Shown here: in pieces, positions 1 to 12,699 of the stretch
How the letters are laid out: each line of letters starts with the position of its first letter
Position numbering within the stretch: the stretch's first letter is position 1
Origin: Smallanthus sonchifolius
Taxonomy: Eukaryota > Streptophyta > Magnoliopsida > Asterales > Asteraceae
Reading direction: 5' to 3'
NCBI GenBank assembly: GCA_023525975.1
Contig: CM042042.1
Coordinates: 43,907,880-43,971,879, forward strand
Length of the DNA: 64,000 nt
Notes under the pieces: generated by a model
What the model was told of the DNA's origin: nothing
Seen by the model: only the letters and a program-made list of their open reading frames with translations
Database searches by the model: none
Made by a program: the position numbers and the translations under genes

Positions 1-904
1 TTGTTTAAAATAATACATTTAACAGGATCTCGTTTTAAAAAAAAATGAGAATTAAAAAAAATCAACCTTAAAATTTTCGTTTTCCATAAAAATAAAAAGA
101 TGAATTCTTAGTTATTATATTTTAGTTAAAATTAAAATAAAACATGATTTAAAAAAAGAGGAAAGATGTGATTTGATTGATGATGTCTTGCTTTTATTCT
201 TCCCCACACAAATTGGTTGCAAAGCAAAAAAGACATTTCTATCCTTTATGTACCTTTTTTGTTTAAAATAATAATAAAAGAAATGATGAAAAAGCCAAAC
301 AATATAAACCATTGATTTCTTTTGATCTAAGGCTCTTATTGGGTTTTCAGGGTTTCCACAACTTATTTGGGTTTGCAGTCTAACCCAACCCTATATATAT
401 ATATATAAGGGAAGGTTTAATTCAGAACATTAAATATTGCGATAACATAGGGAACAAAATGAATCCTTCATTTTTTCAATCTTAAAAAGTTTTGAAATAT
501 AAAAAAATTATAGAAATGCAATGTTTATTCATCTCTAAAGAAATTTAAAAACAAAATATGAACAAATTTCATTTATTTGAATAACCTACATATGTGTAAT
601 TCATGTGTAGGATCTATATGTTATTTACCTACACATAATCTACACATGTGTAGGTAAACTTTTAAATGTATAAAAACATATTCAAAAAATTGTTTAATGG
701 GTTTTTATGCATATAAACATGCATATTTATATGTATGAAGTACAAAATTTTTAAAATATAAATCATGGATCAAGAAATTAAATGATTTAAGTTTGTTCTT
801 TTTGTTCTCGCAGTAATTTAGTGTTTTGTAATGAACCTTCCTCAAAACCACATAGTTAGACAAAAACCGAGAAAACCATTAAAAAAATCAGTTTTAACCA
901 ATAA
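1..904. other. AT-rich intergenic DNA
   Basis: I see no gene here. Short ORFs are low-complexity. Around 586-655 there are repeated palindromic words related to CTACACATGTGTAG, which look like a repeat fragment. The rest is unassigned. Confidence 0.6.
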
Positions 905-1335
905 TATTTATTCACATAGTTTGCTGGAATTCAATGGAATTGGAATTTGAATTCCATTTCTCAATATGTTTGGTATGCAAAATTCGTTGGAATTGAAATC
1001 TGATTCTCAACGTGTTTGGTTGAGAAAAGAATTGGAAATAATTACCTCAAATTCCATCAAATAAAGGATTTCAAATTCCTTCCAATTTATGAATTAATTC
1101 ACCTAAAAGAAATGAAATCTCCGACCACTTAGTCAGATACTGTTGTCGCATCCGTACCCCAAACCTCAACGACCCGGCCCCCGGTCGCGGCCACCCCAAC
1201 CACCCATGACCGCCGCCCGCCACCCGCCACCCTGGCGCCTCCGTCGACCCTCGCCTCCGCCGATCACCGTTGTTGCCCTCCGGCCTTGCCGCCACCCTCA
1301 CCCCTGACCACCGCCGTCCCCCGCCAAACGCCGCC

Positions 1336-2810
1336 GCCTCACTTGTTGGATTTACTCATTCACAAACAGTTCTTAAACTTGATTATCAAATAACGCAGCG
1401 GAAAATACTTCAATAAAACATAACCATTACATTGTTTAACAAACGGAAGCGTAACATAGTCTATTACATAAACAAAACATAATCTAATCTTAACGGGATG
1501 CCAGTCTTCATGATCAACCGGGTAATTCTTCTCACTTGCTAAGCATCACCGTCCATCATCCATACCTGCCTTAACCTGAATGTGCACACTAAAAAGTCAG
1601 CTACGCTGGTGAGTTCTAGTTTTCGTTCGATTTAAGAAATGGTTCATCATTCAAAACATTCATTAGGGTTTAACATCACGTATAAGAAAACAGGCCTTTC
1701 GTTCATCATTGAAAACCTTCAAACGTTTTTCCTCATCATAACACATTGAACGGATCATTTGTTTAAAACATTTAGCATTCATTTAAGTCATACATTACTA
1801 TCTACAATCTGTATCTTTCTTTAAGCGTCTCTATGTCCCCGAAGGAACATTGCATGTCGTGGGCAACCGTTACGTATCGCCGTCATTGCCACAACCTTTA
1901 CCATTCGTACCGTCATTTAGTATGGTATTGCCCCTAAGGCTTAACTACACGAAGACCGACAATATCATACATTCCGTCAATTCCCTTTTTGTATTGCCCC
2001 CAAGGCTTAACTGCACGAGGACCGACAATACCCATTCAGTTGCCCCTATGGCTCTCATGTCCATAGACCGACAACCTCCATCGACGGCTATGGCTCACGG
2101 CCATAACACCGTCGGATCATAATTTAACCTTATATAGGGTCACGTTAACCCCTGAGTAACCGTCGTTACTCCTTACCAGTTGTACAACATCAAACCATTG
2201 GCAGGCCACCAAGACACTGCCCCTGTTGCTCTTATGGCAACTATGGCTCGCTGTCCATAATCTACCACAAGGCTGGGAATTACATTCCCAGACTTCATTC
2301 GTCAATTTCATTCATTCGACATATTAGATTTGTAATGACTTCTTTAAAACCTTTGCCCTTTTTCTTTTCTTTTCATAAAACCTTTCATTCATTTTCGAAA
2401 CTCTTTACCTTTAGTTTAAACCATTTCTTTATAAACATTTCGTTCGTAAACATTCCGTTCATAAAACTCTCTTTCCATAAACCGTTCATTCCAAATCATT
2501 TCATTTCGTAAACATAGTTTCATAAGCATCATTTTATAAACATAGTTTCATAAACATTATTTCGTAAAACATCATTTCGTATGTATGCACACCAGCCCGA
2601 AAACATTATATAAAACATTTAAAAGAGGGCTTCTAGAACTCACCTGATAAGCTAGTCTTGGTTGTCCTAAACAAGGGCCCAACAACGTCACGTACGATCT
2701 GAATTTGATAGTTAAATACACATCAAACCTAATCTTGACTCTAACGGTTTAACCATTCTAAACATACTAACTTTACTTAAACAACATTGTGCTGCTGTAC
2801 GTATGCATGG
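1336..2810 (-). repeat. LTR fragment of the same family as the solo LTR at 36074-38346
   Basis: Read on the minus strand it matches the 36074-38346 LTR in order: a CAGGTGAGTTCTA word (2634-2646), a GGTGTGCATAC word, a hairpin-array region (1924-2250), a GAACTCACCAGCGTAGCTGA-like segment (near 1600), TTCCGCTGCGTTATTTG-like sequence and GAGTAAATCCAA near its 3' end. The extreme 5' part is missing or too diverged to see. The ORFs at 1850-2122 and 2117-2311 lie in the hairpin region and are not genes. Confidence 0.7.
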
Positions 2811-3071
2811 GTTGGGTACATGCCTTGCATTTCTTTTTATTTATTTTTGTCACATGTTTATTTTTATTATTTAAATCAATTATGCAGTAAGTTAGTGGAT
2901 AGACTTGGCGATTAGTGAATGGATAGAGGTCAAACAGGTTGGTTGTGATTACCTATATTTGCTCTAGACTTTTCTTTATATACATTAGTTTCTGCTTTGT
3001 TATCCTTTATCAAAACGGCCTCCGGTTGGTATGCGTTTCCTTTGAAACCTCCTGAATGTAGCATTGTTTAA

Positions 3072-3513
3072 GAGGGTGTTTGGGATTGTTTATTTAACTT
3101 TAAAAGTGTTTTTTTTTATTAAAAGTGTTTATTAGCTTATAATTTTTTTAAAATGAGTTTTTAAAAAAATGTTTGGATTAACTTTTGTGATGGGAAAAGT
3201 CAATAAATTATTTTTTTAAAAGTGTTTGGCTTAGATTATTCACGTAAAATGACCACAAAAGACATTTTTATATTTTATATATGTATTTGTTAGAAATTGT
3301 TTTGGGTAGATTGATAATATTTTATTGTAAAAGCCAAAAGCCATTTGAAAATCCAGGAATTTATGGCTTCTTAAAAAACAACTTTTTAGCTTTATAAAAA
3401 AGTTAAAACAAAAAAAAGTTTTTATGTTTGCCAAACACTTTTTTTAACTTATTGGCTTTTGAAAAAACCAATAAGTCAATAAGCAGTTTTCCAACGCAAT
3501 CCCAAACACCCTC
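3072..3513. mobile_element. Tourist-like (PIF/Harbinger) MITE
   Basis: The ends are GAGGGTGTTTGGGATTG and its inverted complement CAATCCCAAACACCCTC. The element is 442 bp and is flanked on both sides by TAA (3069-3071 and 3514-3516), the expected 3-bp target duplication of this superfamily. It has no coding capacity. Confidence 0.85.
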
Positions 3514-4600
3514 TAAGTAAAAGAAACAAGGAACATTGAATTTATCTTGGCGGATGGCGGCAGGTCAAGACGATAGACAGGGAGGAAGAAAGACAAACAG
3601 TGTCCACGGTGACGGATATGGTTGGCGGAGGGGGGTGTGGGCGGCCGGTAGCAGCGGTGATCGACAGTTGGTTATCGGTGGCAACAAAATTGTTCGGTTA
3701 TCCGTGGCGGTTGGTGGTTAGTGGCGGGGGCGGTCAGTAATCGGTGGCAACGAGGTTGTCGATGGCGGTGGTGGGGCGGGTCAATGGGTGGTGGCGAGGG
3801 TGATAAATTCTAATTCTTTTATGATTGTTTTGTCATTTAAATGGATTTGGAATTAAAATTCCTTTAATAGATTCTAATGGGTCGTTTGGTTCGCCGTATC
3901 TTTATGACATAATCGGAATGTTTCAATGGAATTGGAATTTATGGGAATTTGAATTAATTCCAAGTAAATTATGTAATGTGTTTGGTTGGTAAATTTAAGA
4001 ACTGAAAAATTCCACTGAAACATTCCAATTATGTGAATTTGAATTAATTCCAAGGAAATTATGTAATGTGTTTGGTTGGTAAATTTAAGAACTGAAATGG
4101 CAGACGATTTTGGTTTCTAATCGAACGTTTAATTGCAACGAAAAGATGAACGGCGGCGAGAGTGAAATTGAACCACACCGCTTCAAATCACATATCGATT
4201 GTGGTTTCTAAATGCAAGGAATATGAAGATGAACTTGAGATGCTATGAACTTCACCTTCTAAATCACTATTTTTTTTCTACAAGCACTATAGTTAAAGCA
4301 GTTCGATCGCAACCTTAAGAAAAACACAGATTTTTCTATTTTGGTGCTCTAAATTATTTTCTAGTTCAATTTCTAATTTAATTGGTTTTGAATTTGATTT
4401 TTGATCGACAGGATACAGAAGAAAATATAAAAAAATTGTTTTGGTTTTGATTTCCATTTAAATATTGGTTTTGATCTTGCAATTCTATTGATTTTTATAT
4501 TCGTTCTTCACCATCGATTCAATTTCAAGTTTCAGAATCAAGAATGGTGCTTAGGGATTTTCATATTTCAATACCATCCATTTCTGTTACATACTTTTAT

Positions 4601-5385
4601 CGTTGGAAATTTAGTGAAAATAGGTTTTCACTAACTTTGATAAATGGGATTTCAATCCTCAAGTTGAGTGGTTAGATTGAAAATTTTGAAACTTTGTGTT
4701 ACTAATGAGAATTTGTTACATCTTTTGTGTAAATATGTAACAATTGTTTTAACTCATTTCATAATTAAAAGATGTAACAATTGTTTTTTAGTAATGTCGT
4801 AATTAAGAAGACCATAATTAAAAAGACTTTTGATTTCTCTTCTTAATTACTTGTGTTTATTACTATTAAGTTTGGATTAAAGTCTTTTTATTATGAACAA
4901 GTGGTTTCATTTTTTCGATGGATTTACAATGAACATTTTGGTTCATTTTATGGAGAAGAAAAAATTATAGTAAAGACTACACTTTAGAGAAATGAGAGAA
5001 AATATTGTTCCGGTTGTTGTACCCTGGGAGACAGACGCGTTCTTCTAAGAGGTGGCGCAAAACCTGTTTTAAGGGACCCGTGTTGAACACGAATCCTCAA
5101 CTATAATCGTCAACGTTTTTAGTGTGTTAATTGTTGCAGTTAAGGAGCGTAGTTAAAGACTCAACGTGGTGAAGACTCGAGTCAAAAATATTCAAGAAGA
5201 CGTTCGTTGGAGTACCCGCTAATGATATCGGTTGAATGAATTTTGGCATATATAAATTATATATTATATCTTTTCCATTCGGTTTTATGTATTGCAATAT
5301 ACTATTTATTTCCCATGATTAACGAGAGTCTCGTTAATATTATTTTATTGTTATTTTATAATAACAAGTGACCCAGATTCCTACA
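4601..5385. repeat. Left LTR, with internal deletion
   Basis: It is nearly identical to the right LTR but lacks about 140-150 bp that the right copy has around 10009-10155. The deletion joins the sequence at a short TGTTC-type direct repeat near 5005, suggesting replication slippage or recombination. Confidence 0.85.
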
Positions 5386-5609
5386 ATCTTAAAACAGGTT
5401 TCGTGAGATTGTTGAAACAATCTTAAAACCTTTTATAAGGATTTTGGGTTCACGAAATGATTTAAAAATAAAAATATTTTAGAGATTTTCATATAATCCT
5501 ATAAATATATTTTTTTTTGGGAAATATCGTGTTTAGTACTTTTTGCTGTGTTTGGATTTATAAAGATTTGAGTACAATCTTAAATCATATACCGTGCTAC
5601 AAAACGAAT

Positions 5610-6350
5610 GGTTTGGTTCATCCGTTTGGTTTTAAAACGATTTTGTAATCGTTTAATTTTTTTTCTAACATGTGTGTTAGATCGGGTTCATTGGTATAAA
5701 CCATACGTTTCGTGTAAACGTTAAATTCTCTAACATTCATGTTAGACTGGGTTTATTTTATAAACAATACGTTTTTTTTGTAAACGTTTCATTTTTTTAT
5801 AACGTGTGTGTTAGATAACGGTTTATGGTATAAACCAACAGTTTTAAATGCGTTTTGTCCAAACGTATTATTTTCTAGCAGGCATATCAGAAAAGATTTA
5901 ATGTACAGATGTTTTTTTGTAAATGTTTAACAATCTAACATGCGTGTTAGAGAGATGGTTTATGTTTTCTAAGCCATATTTTTTAAAACGATTTTTGTGA
6001 TCGTTTATTTTATTACATGCATATTAAAATCGCTTTATTGAGATAAACCACGAAAAAAAATGATTTTTGTAATCGTTTATTTTCTAACAGTCGTGTTAGA
6101 ACCGGTTTAATTTGCATAAACGGAAGCTTTAAAACGGTTTTTGTAACCATTTACATCTAACAATCGGGTTAGAAACAATTTATTTTCTATAAACAAATAA
6201 AGTTTTAAAAACGATTTTTGTAATCGTTCAAGTCTAACAATCATGTCGGAATCGGTTTATTGTGTTAAACATTACATTTTAAAGCGATTTGGAATCGTTT
6301 TATTTTTAACGAGCATGTTATTACCAGTTTTATAATAAAACTAATTTGGA
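5610..6350. repeat. Array of about ten ~74-bp units, each with three dyads
   Basis: Each degenerate unit contains, in order, an AACGATT..AATCGTT-like dyad, a CTAACATG..GTTAG-like dyad and a GGTTTAT..ATAAACC-like dyad, separated by T-rich spacers. Sequence drift between units is high, but the dyad order is kept in most of them. The array lies in the 5' part of the retrotransposon interior, where a leader or packaging region would be. Confidence 0.75.
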
Positions 6351-7118
6351 GTTTATGCTGTTGATTTTGTAATCAAACCATAAAATAAATATAGTTTAAT
6401 TTTTTAAACAAGCGCAAAACTAAGAAATGTTTTGAAAGAATAAAACATATGTTTTGTTTATAAATTGGTTCACTACTCGTGCGAGATGGAGCATGTATTG
6501 AACCATATAATAGTCTCGCGGAGACTATTTGGTGAAAAACAATTAAACGTTGTTATGAATAGTTCTAATTGTTCAAATATATTCACTTGCGAGTAGGTTA
6601 TTATACAAACAACTTTGTTGTATTGTTTTGGTCAAATTTGTGACCATTCAAGTTTAGAGTTTTTAGATTAAACTAGTAACTTGATGTGTGCATAGAGTTT
6701 ATGGAGGGAGTACCCCATGAAATGCTACAAGACGATATTATTGAGATGATTTCGGTTTGATGATTTTATCATTGATATATCCGTTTAATATATTATTAAT
6801 TAAAGCGTTTTATATTTTATTGAATTTTATTTCAAGTGTTATAATTTTGTTTTGTGTTCAATATCTTCGGATAACACATACATTTTTAAACAAATAAATA
6901 AATCAATAATGTATGAAAGACGTAAAATATATTTTATGAAAAATAATGTTAAACCATATGGATATCGTTATATGGTTTAAACGGATAATGCAAGAAGAGA
7001 TTTGCACACTTACAACTTAAGAGTTGTTACTTTGTCTAATAAGATAAGACAAAATACATAAATATGAGATATGTAACATACTTCATATGAATACCTTTAA
7101 GTGGTATATTAGTGTGTA

Positions 7119-7480
7119 GCATCCTAACTGGCACGCGCGCGTGCGTGTGGCGTGGGCGATGGGCGCGATGTGGCGCGTTGATGGCATACTTGGCAGTTCG
7201 CACACTCGCATCAACTACGAGCCGCTTTTGTAACTTGACCGTGTGCGCATGGTCTGGAACATAGGTGGCGTGAGGCGGGTGGCGGTTGTCCAGGTCTCAT
7301 GTGGCTTGGGCGCCTTAAGGAGTCCGAGTGTTTTCATGGTCCGGACCGCGTATCCGCATGACATGGTTGCATGTTGTGGGGCGCAACCGCTTGGTGGCAC
7401 GGACCAACGACAAGGCATGACTGCCATGTGGCATGGTGCCACAATGTGGCTCATGACATACAAGTGGCGTGGTCCCGCAT
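7119..7480. other. GC-rich island inside the retrotransposon
   Basis: It begins with a CG/GT alternation (GCACGCGCGCGTGCGTGTGG) and stays far richer in G+C than the surrounding 4 kb. Overlapping 81-82 codon ORFs exist on both strands, but they have no domain and mirror each other, as expected of GC-rich non-coding DNA. Its origin is unknown; a captured host fragment is possible. Confidence 0.5.
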
Positions 7481-9617
7481 ATTCATAAGTGTGAATTTTG
7501 ACGTATGAAAGAAATATATGTTAATATAAATATTTAATGAATTGAGTGAGATTCGTTACGAATGATTTACCATTTGTTGTTGAAAGTTGTGGAGGTTTTA
7601 ACCTTCAACTTGGGAGAGTATCTTAAATATACATAACTTCAAGGAAACAACAAGGCAAGTGTGCAAATAACTAGAAGACAAATGAGTTGAATGTCATGTT
7701 GTTAAGTATTAATCTAATTGATTTTATATAACATAAAAGTGATTGTACACTTGTACAATTCCACCTATTGTGGGTGATGAAAGTGTTCACCAGTTACTCG
7801 AGTTAATATTTATGGTTAAATGCTTATTAATTAATGGTGAAGCCTTGGTAAACAAGTTATGTTCCTAACTTGAATGAAGAATAAGTTTCATGAGTTGTCT
7901 AAACAATGGCATGAATGTTGACAAGGGATATTGTGATATCCCTTATGGCTGTGAAGAATCAGAATGGTGCATCTTCTGTTCACATGCTTAAGTATTGTAG
8001 TCTAAAGCATGCTAGACTAGTACTAGTTAATTATGATGCTCCGAGGAGACATATTTACTACAAACATTCAAAATGTACTTAGACACAAGAAAGAATTTTT
8101 GTATGGACAAAAAGATTATCTTCATTCAATATAAGGAGATTGATATAACTTATGAAAAACTTGATTAACTATATAATGGTAAATGATGTTATCTAGTTTA
8201 ATGAGGAGAAATCATACTGACTTAGAATCTTTCTAAGTATGTGACTTATGACAAGGTTATTTAAAACACTTGTAAGTGTTGGAAGCTTAAACGAAGGCAT
8301 GTTTTGCTTTGGTTAGCTTAGAAGCTCTTGTGAGCTAAGTAATTTGAGTTGAAACAATGATGAACTCATTAATACAAAGATTTATATCTTTTCATGAGTG
8401 TCTAAATGTCATCACAAATGAAGATTGACCAGTTAGCAAGAAATGTGGGGGAGAATCCATTTAAGAAACAACTCTTTAGGATATGCTTGTTCGAGATGTT
8501 TTCTCAAGCACATATAAAAAGGGAGAACCATTCATTACCCCATGTGGAAGTTATCCAATAACACTTAAATGTGGAGGTGACTTGCATTTGAATCTCAAAA
8601 GTTTGGCAATCCAAATTGATATTGCAAACGCGTGACCAAGTGGAGTACAAAAAAAAAGGTCGTAAGAAGTCTATCTAGTGTAACTAGTTACATGACTCGA
8701 TGCCAATTGATTAGAATCTTGCTAGATGTCTGTACCAAAGGCATAGTGAAGATATGTTCGCCTTGAAATGAGAATTGTACTCTTCAAAGACAATCATTAT
8801 AACAAGATGTTATAGTCTTAAGGAGCTTGACAATTGGCTATATTAGCGTGCTAATTTAGAACACATTATAACAACTCATCTCAGTAGTAATTATCTGTAT
8901 TGACTTAACGAAGTGATAGATAATGGTTTTGGATCCAACAACCCGAGGGTTGATGAGAGATGGAGTTGTGGAATGAGATTAAAGTCCATGAAAGACGGTA
9001 TATGAAGGAAACCTAACTTAGTCAATAGGAGATCCCTTGATCTAAGTTCAATAGGACAACCGACTCATATATCTAAGGGTTGTCACTGTGGGGGCATAGC
9101 TAATGTATAAGTTGATATACAAGCTAATATATGTCCTCCTAAAACTGTAATGGGAGTGATAAAACACTTCCTAGTCCATTCCTATGAATCGAGTGATAAA
9201 TTGTAAGGCTAAGCATAATATGTGGTAAATGATTTGGGTAAATCTCAGTAACCATAATGCTTTTAATGATTTGAGGACAAATCACTTATGTTAGAGAGAA
9301 GTGAGGTCGCTTCGAATGAAATTGGGGGCACAATTCCTAGAGCTCTCTTAGAACCAGGAAAGTGTTCCAGGACCATTATTGGACACAACAGTGAGGGGAT
9401 GTGCCGGGCTAAGGAGAGTCATGTGTGAAGTATATTGTCGCTTATACAAACAGCCGTAGGTTCAAGGACATCGCGTCTACCAATAGCTAGTAAGCTAAAT
9501 ATGTTTCACAAGGGAAGGTTCAAAGGATAACTCCCACCTATCCTATGCAAGACTCAACTGTCGAGGTGTCATTGGGTTTTGTGTGTGTTTTGATCGAACT
9601 CCATTCATGTGGGGGAT

Positions 9618-10543
9618 TGTTGGAAATTTAGTGAAAAAATGTTTTCACTAACTTTGATGAATGGGATTTCGATCCTCAAGTTGAGTGGTTAGATTAAAAA
9701 ATTTGAAACTTTGTGTCTCTAATGAGAATTTGTTACATCTTTTGTGTAAATATGTAACAATTGTTTTAACTCATTTCATAATTAAGAGATGTAACAATTG
9801 TTTTTTAGTAATGTCATAATTAAAAAGACTTTTGATTTATCTTCTTAATTACTTGTGTTTATTACTATTAAGTTTGGATTAAAGTCTTTTTATTATGAAC
9901 TAGTGTTTCATTTTTTCAATGGATTTACAATGAACATTTTGGTTCATTTTATGGAGAAGAAAAAATTGTAGTAAAGACTACACTTTAGAGAAATGAGAGA
10001 AAATATTGTTCTTGCAAGTTCTAAAGAATTGAGAGATAAGTTTTGTCTAATTCTTCCACCATCTCAAACTTCATTTTTTTCCTACCTTTTCTAAATACAT
10101 AACTTACCCGGTGATACCTTGGGTGCGTGGACATCTCTGGCAGTATACGTACTGTTCTGGTTGTTGTACCATGGGAGACAGACGCGTTCTTCTAAGAGGT
10201 GGCGCGTAATCTGTTTTAAGGGACCCGTGTTGAACACGAATTCTCAACCAAAACCGTCAATGTTTTTAGTGTGTTAATTGTTGCAGTTAAGGAGCGTAGT
10301 TAAAAACTCAACGTGGTGAAGACTATTTTTGGTTGCAGTTAAGAATATTCAACAAGACGTTCGTTGGAGTACTCGCTAATGACATCGGTTGAATGAATTT
10401 TGGCATATATAAATTATATATTATATCTTTTTCATTTGGTTTTATGTATTGCAATATACTATTTTATTCCCATGATTAACAAGAGTCTCGTTAATATTAT
10501 TTTATTGTTATTTTATAATAACAAAGTGACCCAGATTCCTATA
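9618..10543. repeat. Right LTR, full length
   Basis: This is the 926-bp copy preceded by the polypurine tract. It is the better reference for the family because it retains the segment deleted from the left LTR. Confidence 0.85.
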
Positions 10544-11282
10544 ATTATAACAAAAAATGGTGTTTATGGGTGTTAGATATTTTAATACAATGTAATTTGG
10601 TTTTGACTTTTGTTCTTCAATGTCACTGTCGATTTCTATTTCATAATCACGAATGGAGTTTATGGATTTAGATTTTGGTAGATGGATTGTCGGTTCCTAA
10701 TTGTTGGTTGGTTTTTTATAAGGATATTTTGGTAATATTTACAATTTCCATCGGAATGTTTTAAATTACATGGGTTACGTGAAGGATTTGAACTTTCCTA
10801 AGGACGAGGGAGTTTGTCGGAATGAATCCCAAATCTATTTCCTTACTTACCTAACCAAACATAACTTTGAAATTAATTAATTCTAATTCGAGTTCTAATT
10901 CAAGGGAATTTCGTGAACCAAATGGGGCCTTAGACGAATCAAAATTCCAAATCATTTGGACAAATTACAATTCTAAATCCAATTAATTAAAATTCCAATT
11001 CAAATTACAATTCCAACGAATTTCGCGAACCAAACGCTCCTATTAAATTTTTATGTGTATATTTTATAGGCGTACAAATTTATTACGTATACTATAAATA
11101 GAAAATAAAAATCAAAATATGTAAAAATTAAGATATAATTGGGTTTAGAAAATACGTTAATTACTATTTAATTTAATTTGACTTTCATTTATTATTTAAT
11201 TAAAAATAAAATTTAAATAACTAGATTTTAAAGTTTCTTATACTAAGAGATAATTTAAAATAAATGTGTTTTATTAGTATTA

Positions 11283-11710
11283 TTAGGTTAAAATCTCGTG
11301 TATTACACGATTTGAATAAACCCGTGTATTTCATCGTGAAATAAAATATAGCGTGATAGTTATAAATTATGTTAAATTAATTTTTAAAACATTTTTTCAG
11401 TTGGGTATTAATATTTTTATGTAATTGATAAATTTATTATTATAATATTTGTTCAAATTTTAACTTTTCGTGCATATGAGTAAATTTTTAACTGGTCGTT
11501 ACAATTACCCAATTTAATTCAAATTCATTTATGTGATTAGTTTAATCAATTAGTTTGACATTTAAGTCAATGAAATTTCTACAAATATACTGTATTAAAA
11601 TAAAGAAAAAAAATTGTCAGAGAAATAGTTTAGGTGAGAAAAGTAGTCAAAGTAGCCCTAGAATAATACCATGTGGTAACTATATTTACACTTTTATTAA
11701 GTAGTATAGA
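11283..11710 (-). mobile_element. Non-autonomous Helitron
   Basis: On the minus strand it starts TCTATACTACTTAATAAAAG after an A, and ends CTAA before a T, with a terminal GTGTATTACACG hairpin-like word just upstream. Insertion between A and T without target duplication is the Helitron signature. It has no coding capacity. Confidence 0.75.
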
Positions 11711-11853
11711 TATAGATATAGATTAATATTTTCTTAAAAAGTATATTATTATTAAAAGATAAATGTGTATTTAATAAAAGAGATGCGAAAAAAAAATGAT
11801 GAGAATGAATATAGATGCGACACGTGTCATGAGAAAACCTTTATTTATTATAA

Positions 11854-12286
11854 CTAGCTTAGAGCCCTGTGTTTACACACGGGGTGGAAAATATCAATAA
11901 ATAAAATTCTTAATTTTTTATATATATATTTTACATTGTTAAAATGTATTACATATACGAAAGATAGAAAACAAAATTCAAAATATGTAGAAATTAATGT
12001 AATTGGGTTTCAAAGATAAGTTAATTAATATTTAATACAATTTGACTTTCATTACTATTTGATTCAAAATAAAAGTTATATAATTATCTTTCAATGTTTT
12101 TTATAATAAATGATAATTAAATTAAATGTGTTTTACTAGTATAATTAGTGTTCTCTTTAAAGATATATTATTATTATTAAAATACAGATATGTATTTAAT
12201 AAGAGAGAGATGCGAAAAAAAATGATGAGAATGAATATGAATGCAGCGTGTGTCATATAAAACCTTTATTTATTATATAGTATAGA
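11854..12286 (-). mobile_element. Non-autonomous Helitron
   Basis: The minus-strand start is TCTATACTATATAATAAAT; the end is CTAG before a T. The terminal hairpin pairs CCCCGTGTGT with ACACAGGG-like sequence. The A|T insertion context is intact. It is the same superfamily as the neighbour but a different subfamily at the 3' end. Confidence 0.8.
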
Positions 12287-12301
12287 TATAAATACATAAT
12301 T

Positions 12302-12632
12302 CTTTTTTGAACGGCCAACAAATATAGAATTGCCTACGTACTCCGTACGGGGTGACCCATTGGCAAAAGGTCACCGCCAGCTGGCCCAACCCAGCCTTAC
12401 GGAGCCCTTAATCGCCTCAATTTATCTCCAGTTCCGGAGAAAACCCACTCGTCCGAAAGCCCACTGCTGGTAAAACTCGGACGCCCTCGGGATAGAACCG
12501 GAGATCACAAAGATCCAGGTCTTCCTTTATTGAGCCACCATGCCCCTTCCCAAAGTGATGCTAGTGGGGATAGAACTTAAGTATTTTTTAGAGAATTCAG
12601 ACTTTCTACACTACACCACATTGAAAGTTGCA
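12302..12632 (-). mobile_element. tRNA-related SINE with 15-bp target duplication
   Basis: The 15-base TATAAATACATAATT occurs exactly at 12287-12301 and 12633-12647. On the minus strand the insert has A-box-like TGGCTCAATAAAG and B-box-like GGTTCTATCCC near the head, and ends in an A-rich tail (the T run at 12303-12308). This is the form of a polymerase III SINE moved by LINE machinery. It landed directly against the 5' terminus of the Helitron at 11854-12286. Confidence 0.75.
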
Positions 12633-12699
12633 TATAAATACATAATTAGTAACTAAATTTAAAAGCTAACCTGTGTGAATATTAGCATCTCCACTAGGA

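Larger units (their letters stand above)
905..3900. mobile_element. AATTCC-rich long-inverted-repeat element, interrupted by two insertions
   Basis: The left arm (about 905-1335) is AATTCC-rich sequence followed by a GC-rich stretch. The right arm (about 3517-3900) has the same order inverted: GGCGG-rich sequence, then AATTCC-rich sequence. The interior is occupied by an LTR fragment (1336-2810) and a Tourist-like MITE (3072-3513). Outer ends are not sharply defined and no target duplication was found. ORFs in the GC-rich arms show no domain and are judged spurious. Confidence 0.5.
4601..10543. mobile_element. Non-coding LTR retrotransposon (LARD-like)
   Basis: Two direct LTRs (4601-5385 and 9618-10543) bound a 4.2-kb interior. 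The LTR starts TGTTGGAAATTTAG (first base mutated in the left copy) and ends near CCTACA. A purine run, GGGGGA, lies directly before the right LTR as a polypurine tract. Candidate target duplications, TTTAT and ATTAT, match at four of five bases. No gag, protease, integrase or reverse transcriptase is recognisable in six frames, so it must have been mobilised in trans. The interior holds a hairpin array (5610-6350), a GC-rich island (7119-7480), and otherwise AT-rich non-coding sequence up to the polypurine tract. Confidence 0.85.
3883..11040. mobile_element. AATTCC-type MITE-like arms flanking the LTR retrotransposon
   Basis: Left of the retrotransposon, 3883-4100 begins with GGGTCGTTTGGTTCGC and contains GGAATTGGAATT-type words. 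Right of it, 10740-10925 ends in the inverted GTGAACCAAATGGGGCC, and a second related end lies at about 10926-11040. This suggests one or two older terminal-inverted-repeat elements split by the LTR insertion. Boundaries are approximate. Unassigned AT-rich sequence lies at 4100-4600 and 10544-10740. Confidence 0.45.

Noticed and set aside
1071..1301. GC-rich ORF encoding a Gly/Arg-rich peptide
   Set aside because: Composition-driven; it lies in the inverted arm of a transposon and has no domain.
7215..7488. Paired 81-82 codon ORFs in the GC island
   Set aside because: They overlap on opposite strands, have no domain, and sit inside a non-coding retroelement.
12302..12632. tRNA gene
   Set aside because: Only A- and B-box-like words are present; no cloverleaf, and there is an A-rich tail with target duplications, so a SINE.
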